Positions 28,601 through 36,504 of a DNA stretch of 38,796 bases are shown one piece after another. Below the pieces are notes generated by a model. It ran no database searches and was not told the origin of the DNA. It saw only the letters and a list, made by a program, of their open reading frames with translations. The stretch is taken from contig JAFLTL010000003.1 in assembly GCA_022510505.1 (NCBI GenBank), positions 1-38,796 on the forward strand, given 5' to 3'. The translations under genes were made by a program, and so were the position numbers. Source of the DNA: Muribaculaceae bacterium (GTDB lineage: Bacteria; Bacteroidota; Bacteroidia; Bacteroidales; Muribaculaceae). Within the stretch, counting starts at the first letter, position 1. Each line of letters starts with the position of its first letter.

Positions 28601-28712
28601 GCTCGGCCATTGCCGTGAAACCGCCCACTGTGGCGGTTGCCAGGCAAAAGCCCGCAGCTGCTCGCAATAACCTGTTGCTACGCTGCGACTTGAATTCATG
28701 CCTTTCTTTCAT
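25608..28712 (-). CDS. SusC/RagA-family TonB-dependent oligosaccharide transporter
   Basis: A 1034-residue outer-membrane beta-barrel. It has a signal peptide (about 1-36, ending AMA), then a carboxypeptidase-regulatory-like domain (about 48-130: VKVSGTVVDETGEPMIGVSV ... VLSYVGYRTEYVKV), a MDEIVVIGYGTQ linker/TonB-box region, the plug domain (VASVKAEDF ... LILVDGIEG ... DASAAAIYGTRGANGVILITTK) and a 22-strand barrel ending in the aromatic YTVGMSFQF. It imports TonB-energised oligosaccharides under the SusD lid. There is no N-terminal STN domain, so it is not an anti-sigma-coupled type; control is expected from the HTCS. It lies 46 bp downstream of the first arabinofuranosidase gene. Confidence 0.97.
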   Translation of the reverse strand: MKERHEFKSQRSNRLLRAAAGFCLATATVGGFTAMAEPLPLTAPAPDVKVSGTVVDETGEPMIGVSVLVKGTSIGQATDLDGHFVITCPPDAEIVLSYVGYRTEYVKVDGRTSIEVKMEPDSKVMDEIVVIGYGTQRKADVTSAVASVKAEDFAQGKIGDAADLIKGKIAGLSIVKASGNPTATSDIRLRGITTVVGDLTPLILVDGIEGSLNTVAPENIASIDVLKDASAAAIYGTRGANGVILITTKTGQRGDTSHAEASYSNYFSWSNWTKKADFMTTEDILYGRTSQAYRGYDTDWLKAITRKSGFTQNHSFQVSGGNRNATYAANVAYNYEEGIIRNTDNSNLRMQLDYTQYLWDDILKFNFNLLTRRQKNSAANGNAAYAYRQAIIHNPSEPVYNADGSYYEDFSQYQYYNPVEILNEVEGHSINRFTQMVGNITVEPIKGWQTNLMLSWGENKGLSETFTSPDYYTLAQQKDYNGYASKGESTSTHKNLELTTKYFKNFGLKHRFEALLGYSYNYNDYEGFSAGNGNFSTLSYKWNNLGNGSFLTEEDRHASMSSWRNDDKLIGFFGRVSYGYDNKYNILASLRHEGSSKFGKNRKWATFPSVSLGWNIMNEEFMEDTHGWLDNLRLRIGYGVTGITPTASYLSQYLYNFAGWGDIMTPDGEWIKTLEVVQNYNPDLKWETTKEWNFGVDYGFFNDRLHGSLDFYVKTTDDLLYNYVVPVPPNMFSYTLYNVGSLRNIGVELAITGIPVQTRDFSWETTLTLSHNKDKLLKLSNDLYETDNFDGYLGGVSDPISVPTHCMEVGQSFGDFWGLKFAGYDKDGFALVEAKDDNGNWVLKPFNANLNTEENRQRLGSGAPKLILGWNNTLRYKGFDLALQFTGQFGYKILNTMRCFYENNSIAYNRLKSAADLQPVIDREGNPVYNADGSRMMVTRSIAMGQGFWSEHLEKGDFFKLQNITLGYTIPLKGAVTKFIKNLRVYGSANNLFYITKYSGIDPEVSNYFMAPGIDDRDKYPTTRSYTVGMSFQF

Positions 28713-28758
28713 TAATAAATGTGATAATTGATTGGTTTGTATATAATTGATAATTGTT

Positions 28759-31215
28759 TTAGTTCACTTTCCATTCGATCACTCCGCCGCTCTCTCCATT
28801 CTGTAGCTTGGCTTCGAGTTTAAGAGCGCTCGTGGTGACCGGTTCGAACTCCAGATGATTGTATTTGTCTTTTTCACATCCGTAGTCGTTCTTTGCAGCA
28901 ACTTCTTTCCAGGTTGTTCCGTCCTGATAGTAGAGCTTCCATGATTCGGGCACACGGAAATCGCCGTCGTAATGGTCAAAGTCAAGCCAATAGACATCGA
29001 CCGACGTGACCTCGGTCGGTTCGTCGAAACGATAGCCGACATTCTCGGTAGTTCCTCTTCTTAGCCACCAGTAATGATAGGGCTTTGACGTGTCGGAACT
29101 CGATTTGGGTTCCCATTGGTCATTGTAACCCCATGCCCAGGGAAGATTGGAGGTGGCTGCCGGTGCCGTAGAGGTCATTGCTGTGGGCAAGCTGAACATC
29201 ATTGCCCTTGAGGCGATTGTTGGTTCGGGTTCGGGTCGGGCCGCTTGAGGAGTTTCGGGAATCCATACTTCCATGAGACCGGGACCTCGGTTGTTCCATG
29301 TCGAATAGGGAATTGCACGGAACGGGACATGTTCAACTACAGTTCCGTCGGGAAGAACTTTTGACGCTTCACCGCTCAGTGTCACAACGCCGTTAAGCAG
29401 TTCGGGCTCAAAGGTGACTGTCATCGGAGTGTTGACGGCAATGAATTTGTCAAACACTGTGGTGTCGGGTTGATCGATACCTTCCAGGCAGTACATTATA
29501 GGTCCGCGCTGTATTGCAAGTTTGCCGAGATCGTCCTCTACATTGTCATTGGCTCGCACTTGTCGAACTTCCATCGGAAATGCAATCGAGACTTCGTCGC
29601 CCGGTTGCCATTCCCTTAGGATTGTAGCATAACCGTCACCTTCAAGAAGATCGGCTTTCTTACCGTTAACCTTCACTTCCGGTTTCTTTTTCAGCGGGGT
29701 GGCGAAAGTGTAAAGGTCGGTGGGAACCGGTTTTTCAGTAGCCCAGCCGGGAATTCTGATTCTTAACGCCCATTGGGCAATGCTGTCGGGGTTGACCGTC
29801 AGCTTGACATCGCCGTTCCATGGATAGTCGGTTTTCTGGACTATCTCTACTTTTCCGTTGGCAGTGTTGATATCGGCGTTTGACTCGACAAAAAGATTTA
29901 CGAAAATATCGCCGTCCTGTGTTGCATAGGCATAGTTTGGAATAGATGCCATGAAACGTGTGACGTTACCTGGACAACATGCACATCCGAACCATGGTTC
30001 GCGTCCATGTTCTCCCATGGATTCGAGCGGATTGTCATAGAAGAACCTATCGCCCGAGAGTGAAACGCCCGAAATGACACCATTATATAGAGCGCGTTCC
30101 ACAACGTCCATGTATTTTGCATCTCCGGTCGCAAGGAACATGCGGTAGTTCCAGTAGACGTTGGCAATCGATGCGCATGTTTCGGCGTAGGCTGTGTGAT
30201 TGTTCAGTTCGTAGTTTGGACCGAATCCTTCACCCTGAGCTCGGGATCCTATTCCGCCGGTGATATAGAGTTTCTTTGAGGCCATATTGTCCCAAATACG
30301 CTCCAATGCGTTAAAATAAGCTGTATCATTTGTTAACGATGCAACATCGGCAACACCTGAATAAAGATATCCGGCTCTGACGGCATGTCCGACGATTTCG
30401 TCTTGTTCGAGGATGGGTTTGTGGTCCTGGCTGTATTCGCTGGGCTTTCTTCCGTTGGTCAAACGTCCTGTTTCTTCGACAAAATATTTAGCTTCCTCAA
30501 GATATTTCTCATCGCCGGACACTTTGTAAAGTTTCGCCAAAGCCATTTCAACAATCGGATGTCCTGAAGGATAGGTAATTTGTCCTTCTCCGTATCCGAA
30601 TGTTTTGCAAACAAGATCGGCATTTTTGATGGCAACATCCAGGAGACTGCGTTTTCCGGTTGCAAGATAATGAGCAACGGCAGCTTCATAGAGGTGGCCG
30701 CAATTATAAAGTTCATGGGAATTGATTTTTTCCCAGCGATGGGTTCCCCACCAACCGCTAAGACGGTCACATTTATTGGTGACGCATGTCGTCAGGTATC
30801 CGTCGGGTTCCTGAGCAGCAGCAATCAGCACAATCACGCTGTCGAGATATGCATCCAACTCTGGGTCGTAGTGGGATGCAAGCGAATAGCTTGCTCCTTC
30901 AATAATTTTATAGGGATCGGTGTCGTCAAATGAAAAATCACCGCGATGCTCTCCTTTCTTCAATCCTCCCGCAATGGCGAAATTGTCGAATCGTCCGTTA
31001 ACTTCACATTCATGGAATGCACTCGGTATCGAAACCAGTCGGTTGGTCTCGATTCGTGGAGCCCAGAATGAATCGGTGAATTTAACTGACGTGAACGGAA
31101 CTTCGACTATAGGAGCCGAAGGAGAGTCATAGGTTTTGTCTTTCTTCGAACATGAAGGAAGAATGCTAGCGACACAAAGTGCGAAGCCTATGAAAGCAAA
31201 CGAACTATTTTTCAT
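28759..31215 (-). CDS. GH127/GH146-like beta-L-arabinofuranosidase, lipoprotein
   Basis: An 818-residue enzyme from the ATG at 31215; an in-frame GTG two codons earlier is disfavoured. Lipobox LPSC acylates Cys22, followed by SKKDK without Asp-rich export residues, so it is probably anchored facing the periplasm. The (alpha/alpha)6 catalytic domain starts with VPFTSVKFTDSFWAPRIE. The zinc-thiolate catalytic site of the family is present: Glu345 and Cys347 in YAETCA, and Cys413 and Cys414 in WFGCACCPGN (compare E338, C340, C417 and C418 of Bifidobacterium HypBA1). Two beta-sandwich domains follow, the last F5/8-like (VTSVDVYWLDFDHYDG ... LKLEAKL). It removes terminal beta-L-arabinofuranose. 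Members of this length in Bacteroides may be classed as GH146. It is the first gene of the 26-kb operon. Confidence 0.92.
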   Translation of the reverse strand: MKNSSFAFIGFALCVASILPSCSKKDKTYDSPSAPIVEVPFTSVKFTDSFWAPRIETNRLVSIPSAFHECEVNGRFDNFAIAGGLKKGEHRGDFSFDDTDPYKIIEGASYSLASHYDPELDAYLDSVIVLIAAAQEPDGYLTTCVTNKCDRLSGWWGTHRWEKINSHELYNCGHLYEAAVAHYLATGKRSLLDVAIKNADLVCKTFGYGEGQITYPSGHPIVEMALAKLYKVSGDEKYLEEAKYFVEETGRLTNGRKPSEYSQDHKPILEQDEIVGHAVRAGYLYSGVADVASLTNDTAYFNALERIWDNMASKKLYITGGIGSRAQGEGFGPNYELNNHTAYAETCASIANVYWNYRMFLATGDAKYMDVVERALYNGVISGVSLSGDRFFYDNPLESMGEHGREPWFGCACCPGNVTRFMASIPNYAYATQDGDIFVNLFVESNADINTANGKVEIVQKTDYPWNGDVKLTVNPDSIAQWALRIRIPGWATEKPVPTDLYTFATPLKKKPEVKVNGKKADLLEGDGYATILREWQPGDEVSIAFPMEVRQVRANDNVEDDLGKLAIQRGPIMYCLEGIDQPDTTVFDKFIAVNTPMTVTFEPELLNGVVTLSGEASKVLPDGTVVEHVPFRAIPYSTWNNRGPGLMEVWIPETPQAARPEPEPTIASRAMMFSLPTAMTSTAPAATSNLPWAWGYNDQWEPKSSSDTSKPYHYWWLRRGTTENVGYRFDEPTEVTSVDVYWLDFDHYDGDFRVPESWKLYYQDGTTWKEVAAKNDYGCEKDKYNHLEFEPVTTSALKLEAKLQNGESGGVIEWKVN

Positions 31216-31249
31216 GGTCACTTAAAAGTAAGGTTGATTTTTTCGGCGG

Positions 31250-31257
31250 CAAAAATA
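31250..31257 (-). promoter_or_regulatory. Bacteroidetes -7 box of the main operon promoter
   Basis: On the - strand this reads TATTTTTG, an exact fit to TAnnTTTG, 35 bp upstream of the GH127 ATG. No TTTG lies at the expected -33 spacing; instead the proximal copy of the direct repeat at 31279 occupies that position, as expected for an activator-dependent promoter. Confidence 0.65.
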
Positions 31258-31278
31258 GCCACATATCTATATATAAGG

Positions 31279-31315
31279 ATGAAACAATCGTCCAAAAGAA
31301 TGAAACAAACGTCCA
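31279..31315 (-). promoter_or_regulatory. Two 16-bp direct repeats, 21-bp period: candidate HTCS operator
   Basis: ATGAAACAATCGTCCA (31279-31294) and ATGAAACAAACGTCCA (31300-31315) differ at one base of 16 and are spaced 21 bp start to start, two helical turns. They lie in the divergent control region, immediately upstream of the -7 box of the - operon and about 70 bp before the + operon's likely promoter. Tandem same-face repeats are the expected target of a dimeric AraC-type output domain such as that of the HTCS. I found no further copy in the gaps upstream of the aldose epimerase or symporter. Confidence 0.75.
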
Positions 31316-31386
31316 TAAATGTGTTAATTAAACTTTTCTTTCATCTTTTACACTCTTTTTCTATTCAGTTAACTATCAAAACCATT

Positions 31387-31393
31387 TATTTTG
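31387..31393 (+). promoter_or_regulatory. Possible -7 element for the GH43-GH127 operon
   Basis: TATTTTG on the + strand, one base short of TAnnTTTG, 29 bp upstream of the GH43 start. No -33 box is visible. Position is good, sequence match is imperfect. Confidence 0.35.
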
Positions 31394-31422
31394 TAACACA
31401 TAAAATCTAATACTGTAGTCCA

Positions 31423-33828
31423 TTGAAGTTTCGCGTACTTAAACTCCTGTTGCTGACCACATTGGTCGCTTCGGCCCAAAACGATATGTCGTTTGATGAG
31501 CCGTCAACCGGAAATCCTATCATTCCCGGTTATTTTGCCGATCCAACCGTTAAGAAATTCGGTGATGATTATTATATCTATGCTACCACCGACGGTTCAG
31601 GTGCGGGATTCGGTCCGGCTCAGTTGTGGACATCACGTGATTTCGTCAACTGGACATTGATGCCTATGAACTGGCCCGACAGCCACTGGATTTGGGCGCC
31701 TGATGTGATGCTCAATGAGAACGACGGGCGGTACTACTATGTTTATTGTCAGCCCTGCCAGCTCCATGCCGGTGTGGGCGACACACCTCGAGGCCCCTGG
31801 ACTAACATTCTGGGCGACAGTGAAGCGGTGTTGGTTCCCGACAGGTTCGTCACGAACGCCATTACCCTTGACGGCCAGACTTTTGTGGACGATGACGGTT
31901 CAATCTATATGTATTGGGGAACATGGGGAATTTTCGACGGTTTCGGTTGCGGAGCAGGAAAACTGACCTCCGATATGAGGTCTTTCACTGAGACACGACT
32001 TATTCCCAACACCGAAGTAACCGATTTTTTTGAGGCACCGTTTGTACTCAAACGTGACAGCACTTATTATTTTATGTATTCCTCGGCATCATGTCACGAT
32101 GCGACCTATCATGTACAGTATGCCACTGCAAAAAGTCCTCTGGGTCCTTATGAGTACAAGGGGGCGATTCTGAAAACCAATGCCGACAGCACCATCCACG
32201 GACCCGGTCATCACAGTGTGCTTCAACAAGGCGACGATTATTTCATCGTTTATCACCGTCACGATAATCCTCACAGCAACCGTGGCTTCCACCGTCAGAT
32301 TGCTGCCGATACCTTGCGTTTCCTTCCCGACGGTTCAATTGCACCGGTTCCGGGTTCCCATCGAGGCATCGGAGCTCTCGCACCTCTCTCTAATACATCG
32401 CCCAACATTGCCTTAGGGGCAAAGGTGAGCGCTTCCTCATTCTACGACGATAACTTTAAACCGGAGTTTGCAGTTGACGATAACAACGGAACGTTGTGGC
32501 GACCGGCAGGAATGGGGCAGGAGTGGATTGAGCTGGACCTTGGAAAGATGTTTCCGATAGAAACCGTCATGACTCAATGGGAATATGGAACCCAGTTCTA
32601 TCAATATCTGATAGAAACCTCCGTCGACGGAAATAATTGGACAGTGTTTGCCGACAAGCGTGACAACAGGCTTGCCGGTAGCCCCATGGTAGATTTCGGT
32701 GATACCAAGGCTCGTTATATCCGGATAACGTTCACGGGAGGACAAAAACGCGGCTTCCCGGGTGCAATCTGGAACATAAAGGTTTTCTCGACAACTGAGA
32801 CTTTTAATCCTCAGCAATGGATTTCTGTTTCGGGACGTGACTGGAACGGAACCCGATGGCTGAATCGAAACGGTCAGCTGGGAGGTTACTTTGATGTTGT
32901 CAAGGGACGCGTGACAAGACTACGCCATGACGGTCAGGAATGTATCGAACTGATGCCGGGCACTGAGATTCGGTTTGACAACCGATTGATTGACCCCAAA
33001 TCCAATTCCACTCTTGTTCTGAAAGTTTGGGATGGAGAAAAATGGATAAACTCCCCTATAACCAAAATTCAAAAAGGAAAACTAACGGTTGAATCGGGAA
33101 ATCAACCACTTATTGTCTCAAATCTTCAGTATTACAACTGGAAACTTGAACCATCCGAAATTATTTTTGCTCTATCAAACGATGTCGTTCCTCAACAGGC
33201 CGCTCCTCTTGAACCCATGGGAAAACTAATCGATATCTCGGCCGACTGCCTGGCGCCCATGCAGAGGAGCGACACCGTTTGGTTCATTCCGAATCAAGGA
33301 GTAATCGGAGGAGAATTCGTTCCGCAACAGAAGCCCCTGAAAGTCGTTGAGATTGAAGGAAAGAAGGCTTTTCTGTTCGATGGTACTACCCCTTATATGA
33401 GTTCTTTCCCGTTGCCGGCAACAGTCCGCGACAACACTCCTTATACTCTTGAAATGGAGATACTGAATCCCGAGATTCAGCTAAACGAATGTGTTGCCGA
33501 TTTCACATCATCCCACGACGAACTTGAGAAAATCATGGCTGTGAACGGTACCGAACCTCGATGTGGCGTAATGAACCATTATGGCTGGTATGAGGATGCC
33601 GGTTGGCCTCAGGTTGAGTCTTTGGCCGGAAAATGGCAGAATGTAAAGGTTGTCTTTGACGGAAGAATTGAAAAAGTCTACATAAACGGGCAGTTGGTCA
33701 GCGAGAAAGATATTCAGCTGCTTGTCAAGCCATCTCAGTTTGTCATGCTGGGACTCAATGCCGAAGGGGAGTGGCCGTTCACCGGCTATCTGCGTTCTCT
33801 AACCTTCTATGATGAGGCGATAGAATAA
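31423..33828 (+). CDS. GH43 arabinofuranosidase/xylosidase with F5/8 and LamG-like domains
   Basis: An 801-residue secreted enzyme. The start is a TTG: an in-frame TAA at 31408 bars a longer frame, and only the TTG gives the signal peptide MKFRVLKLLLLTTLVASA. The five-bladed GH43 propeller (about 30-320) has the general-base Asp40 in GYFADPTV, Asp150 in ITLDGQTFVDDDG (pKa modulator) and the general acid Glu204 in FFEAPFVL. An F5/8-type discoidin domain (about 325-465: ALGAKVSASSFYDDNFKPEF ... ARYIRITF) follows, then a region of unclear fold and a LamG-like lectin domain at the C-terminus (about 655-800: VKVVFDGRIEKVYINGQLV). GH43 enzymes with GH127 partners remove terminal alpha-L-arabinofuranose that caps beta-arabinosides. 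It is the first gene of the + operon, 28 bp before the second GH127. Confidence 0.9.
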   Translation: MKFRVLKLLLLTTLVASAQNDMSFDEPSTGNPIIPGYFADPTVKKFGDDYYIYATTDGSGAGFGPAQLWTSRDFVNWTLMPMNWPDSHWIWAPDVMLNENDGRYYYVYCQPCQLHAGVGDTPRGPWTNILGDSEAVLVPDRFVTNAITLDGQTFVDDDGSIYMYWGTWGIFDGFGCGAGKLTSDMRSFTETRLIPNTEVTDFFEAPFVLKRDSTYYFMYSSASCHDATYHVQYATAKSPLGPYEYKGAILKTNADSTIHGPGHHSVLQQGDDYFIVYHRHDNPHSNRGFHRQIAADTLRFLPDGSIAPVPGSHRGIGALAPLSNTSPNIALGAKVSASSFYDDNFKPEFAVDDNNGTLWRPAGMGQEWIELDLGKMFPIETVMTQWEYGTQFYQYLIETSVDGNNWTVFADKRDNRLAGSPMVDFGDTKARYIRITFTGGQKRGFPGAIWNIKVFSTTETFNPQQWISVSGRDWNGTRWLNRNGQLGGYFDVVKGRVTRLRHDGQECIELMPGTEIRFDNRLIDPKSNSTLVLKVWDGEKWINSPITKIQKGKLTVESGNQPLIVSNLQYYNWKLEPSEIIFALSNDVVPQQAAPLEPMGKLIDISADCLAPMQRSDTVWFIPNQGVIGGEFVPQQKPLKVVEIEGKKAFLFDGTTPYMSSFPLPATVRDNTPYTLEMEILNPEIQLNECVADFTSSHDELEKIMAVNGTEPRCGVMNHYGWYEDAGWPQVESLAGKWQNVKVVFDGRIEKVYINGQLVSEKDIQLLVKPSQFVMLGLNAEGEWPFTGYLRSLTFYDEAIE

Positions 33829-33856
33829 ACCGAATATTAATCCATTGTAACTATAT

Positions 33857-36295
33857 ATGAAATCAATCATTTTCACAGCCGCCTTAGCGTGTACTTTTGC
33901 CCTGTCGGCTCAAAACTATCCCATTACACCCGTTCCTTTCACTTCTGTAAAGGTTCAGGGAGGTTTCTGGGGACAGCGACTCGATGCCAGCCGGAACGTG
34001 ACCATTCCGCTCGCTTTCAGCAAATGCGAGGAAACAGGCCGATATGATAATTTTATAAAGGCTGCCAATCCCTCCGATACAATCACGGTTGGGGGACTCT
34101 CTTTCGATGATACCGACGTCTATAAAACTATCGAGGGTGCCAGCTATCTGTTGCAAACCTATCCCGATCCGGTTCTTGAAGCCTATATTGACAGTGTGCT
34201 CGTCATTGTGGCAGCCGCACAGGAACCCGACGGCTATCTTTATACCTCGCGCACGATGAATCCGGCACATCCCCACGAGTGGGCCGGCGACCGCCGCTGG
34301 GTTAAGGAGGAAGACCTAAGCCACGAGCTTTATAATCTCGGTCACATGATTGAGGGTGCTATCGCCCACTATCAGGCAACCGGAAAAAGGAATTTCCTCG
34401 ATATAGCCATCCGCTATGCCGACTGTGTTTGCCGTGAGGTTGGTCCCGGTCCCGATCAGATTGCAGTGGTTCCCGGTCACCAGATTGCCGAGATGGCGCT
34501 TGCCAAACTCTACACCGTTACAGGCGACAAGAAATATCTCGATGAAGCGAAATTCTTCCTCGACATGAGAGGGAAAACCCAATATCATGACGAGCAACTC
34601 GCCGATGCCCATCAGCACGGAATAGATGACACCGATGAACTGTTCTACTACAGTCAAACCTATAAACCTGTTCTGGAACAGGATGAGGCAGTGGGACACG
34701 CAGTTCGTGCCGCTTATATGTATGCCGGAATGGCCGATGTAGCAGCTCTCACCGGCGACACAGCCTATATTGCAGCTATCGACCGAATCTGGGACAACAT
34801 CGTCAACAAAAAACTCTATATCACAGGCGGTATCGGTGCTACCAACAATGGCGAGGCCTTCGGAAAGGATTATGAGCTACCCAACATGTCGGCCTACTGT
34901 GAAACATGTGCGGCAATCGGGAATGTCTATGTCAACTATCGCCTCTTCCTGCTTCATGGCGATTCGAAATATTATGATGTGCTTGAACGCACTCTCTACA
35001 ACGGGTTGATTTCGGGTGTTTCGCTCGACGGTGGCGGTTTCTTCTATCCCAACCCGCTGGAATCTATGGGACAACATCAGCGTCAGCCATGGTTCGGTTG
35101 TGCCTGCTGCCCCTCCAACATTGCCCGTTTCATGCCGTCGTTACCGGGTTATATATATGCGGTCGACAACCGCGACGTCTATGTCAATCTCTTCCTTCCC
35201 AACACGGCCAACCTCGAAGTTGCCGGAAAAGATGTGGAGCTGACCCAGTCAACTTCCTATCCCTGGAATGGCGATGTAACAGTCACAGTCGACAAGAACA
35301 AAGCCGGCAATTTCACCATGAAGGTTCGCATCCCCGGGTGGGTACGCAATCAGGTTGTTCCCGGCGACCTCTACTCCTTTGCCGATGGCAAGCGTCCGTC
35401 ATGGTCGGTGTCGGTAAACGGTCAAAAGGTAGAAGGTGCTCTCAATAAGGGATATCTTGACATAACCCGCAAGTGGAAAAAAGGTGATAAGGTGGAAATT
35501 CATTTCGACATGGAACCGCGCGTTGTTATTGCGAACAATAAGGTTGAGGCCGACCGTGGCCGCATAGCTGTTGAGCGCGGACCCCTTGTTTATTGTGCCG
35601 AATGGCCCGACAACAATTTCGATGTTCTCAGTGTGTTTATGAACCAGAAACCCCGTTTTGAGGTTGTTGATGCTCCCGATGAACTCTACGGAATAAAGAA
35701 AATCGTTACCGATGCACAAACACTTCGCTACGATGACCAGGGACGACTTGTTGCCGAAGATCAAACATTGACATTGATACCTTATTATGCATGGTGTCAC
35801 CGTGGAAGCGGAAACATGGCTGTTTGGCTGCCACAGGCTCTGAGTGCGTCGCGTCCGGTCATGCCCCCCACTTTGGCCTCTCAAAGCAACGTGACGGTGT
35901 CGCGCCGTGTTGGAGGTAAATCGGCAATCAATGACCGTTTGACTCCCAAGGATGAATTCGATACCTCTTGCCCTTATATTCATTTCTGGCCGAATCTTGG
36001 AACTCAGGAATGGATTGTCTATGAATTTCCCCAGGCTGAGGAAGTTAGTTCTTCCACCGTCTATTGGTTTGACGATGCTCCCTGGGGTGGCTGCAGGGTT
36101 CCAGCATCCTGGAAAATTTACTACAAGGACACCAACGGTGAATGGACCGAGGTTTCTAACCCCGATGCCTACAGTGTCAAAAAGGGTTCGCCCAACACCG
36201 TTAACTTTGACCCTGTTACCACAACATCGCTAAAGCTCGAGATTAACCAGCCGGCCGATTATGCTTCGGGCCTCTTCGAATGGCAGGTTGATTAA
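33857..36295 (+). CDS. GH127/GH146-like beta-L-arabinofuranosidase, soluble secreted
   Basis: An 812-residue paralogue of the enzyme at 28759-31215, same domain order, but with a cleavable signal peptide (MKSIIFTAALACTFALSA) instead of a lipobox, so it should be soluble in the periplasm. Catalytic-site residues are Glu349 and Cys351 in YCETCAA, and Cys417 and Cys418 in WFGCACCPSN. It carries an insertion absent from the paralogue around residues 235-265 (TQYHDEQLADAHQHGIDDTD), which may change the pocket. The C-terminal F5/8-like domain (VSSSTVYWFDDAPWGG ... SLKLEINQP) is conserved. It is transcribed with GH43 from the divergent promoter region. Two GH127-type enzymes in one locus imply two different beta-arabinoside linkages or cleavage of chain and core residues in turn. 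Confidence 0.92.
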   Translation: MKSIIFTAALACTFALSAQNYPITPVPFTSVKVQGGFWGQRLDASRNVTIPLAFSKCEETGRYDNFIKAANPSDTITVGGLSFDDTDVYKTIEGASYLLQTYPDPVLEAYIDSVLVIVAAAQEPDGYLYTSRTMNPAHPHEWAGDRRWVKEEDLSHELYNLGHMIEGAIAHYQATGKRNFLDIAIRYADCVCREVGPGPDQIAVVPGHQIAEMALAKLYTVTGDKKYLDEAKFFLDMRGKTQYHDEQLADAHQHGIDDTDELFYYSQTYKPVLEQDEAVGHAVRAAYMYAGMADVAALTGDTAYIAAIDRIWDNIVNKKLYITGGIGATNNGEAFGKDYELPNMSAYCETCAAIGNVYVNYRLFLLHGDSKYYDVLERTLYNGLISGVSLDGGGFFYPNPLESMGQHQRQPWFGCACCPSNIARFMPSLPGYIYAVDNRDVYVNLFLPNTANLEVAGKDVELTQSTSYPWNGDVTVTVDKNKAGNFTMKVRIPGWVRNQVVPGDLYSFADGKRPSWSVSVNGQKVEGALNKGYLDITRKWKKGDKVEIHFDMEPRVVIANNKVEADRGRIAVERGPLVYCAEWPDNNFDVLSVFMNQKPRFEVVDAPDELYGIKKIVTDAQTLRYDDQGRLVAEDQTLTLIPYYAWCHRGSGNMAVWLPQALSASRPVMPPTLASQSNVTVSRRVGGKSAINDRLTPKDEFDTSCPYIHFWPNLGTQEWIVYEFPQAEEVSSSTVYWFDDAPWGGCRVPASWKIYYKDTNGEWTEVSNPDAYSVKKGSPNTVNFDPVTTTSLKLEINQPADYASGLFEWQVD

Positions 36296-36334
36296 CCATA
36301 TTTTTAATCTAAGGATTTATAACTGTTAGACGTT

Positions 36335-36361
36335 GAAGGCGGGACTGAGAGTCCCGCCTTC
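36335..36361 (+). terminator. Hairpin terminator after the GH43-GH127 operon
   Basis: GAAGGCGGGAC (36335-36345), loop TGAGA, GTCCCGCCTTC (36351-36361): an 11-bp perfect stem 39 bp after the GH127 stop, followed by TTTGGTT. The U-tract is short. Confidence 0.8.
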
Positions 36362-36504
36362 TTTGGTTAAAGCGGTCTTGTCGAATATATCGAGTATATA
36401 TTTTATTCCAACAGTATAATAAATTGATTCCCGTAAACTTATATCCTGCGCTTATATTAAATTCATGATATTTTGTTATTTTTGTATATTAAGTAAACAA
36501 ACTC
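36362..36504. other. AT-rich gap before the pseudogene island
   Basis: This 143-bp gap has no gene. It is more AT-rich than the flanking glycanase genes and ends with the -7 box described at 36477. Confidence 0.4.
36477..36484 (+). promoter_or_regulatory. -7 box upstream of the broken kinase-like gene
   Basis: TATTTTTG matches TAnnTTTG exactly and lies 20 bp before the ATG at 36505. The promoter may still be active although the gene is not. No clear -33 TTTG is present at normal spacing. Confidence 0.5.

Noticed and set aside
35399-35983. 194-codon - strand frame opposite the second GH127
   Set aside because: Shadow frame; the + strand gene is fully supported by catalytic motifs.
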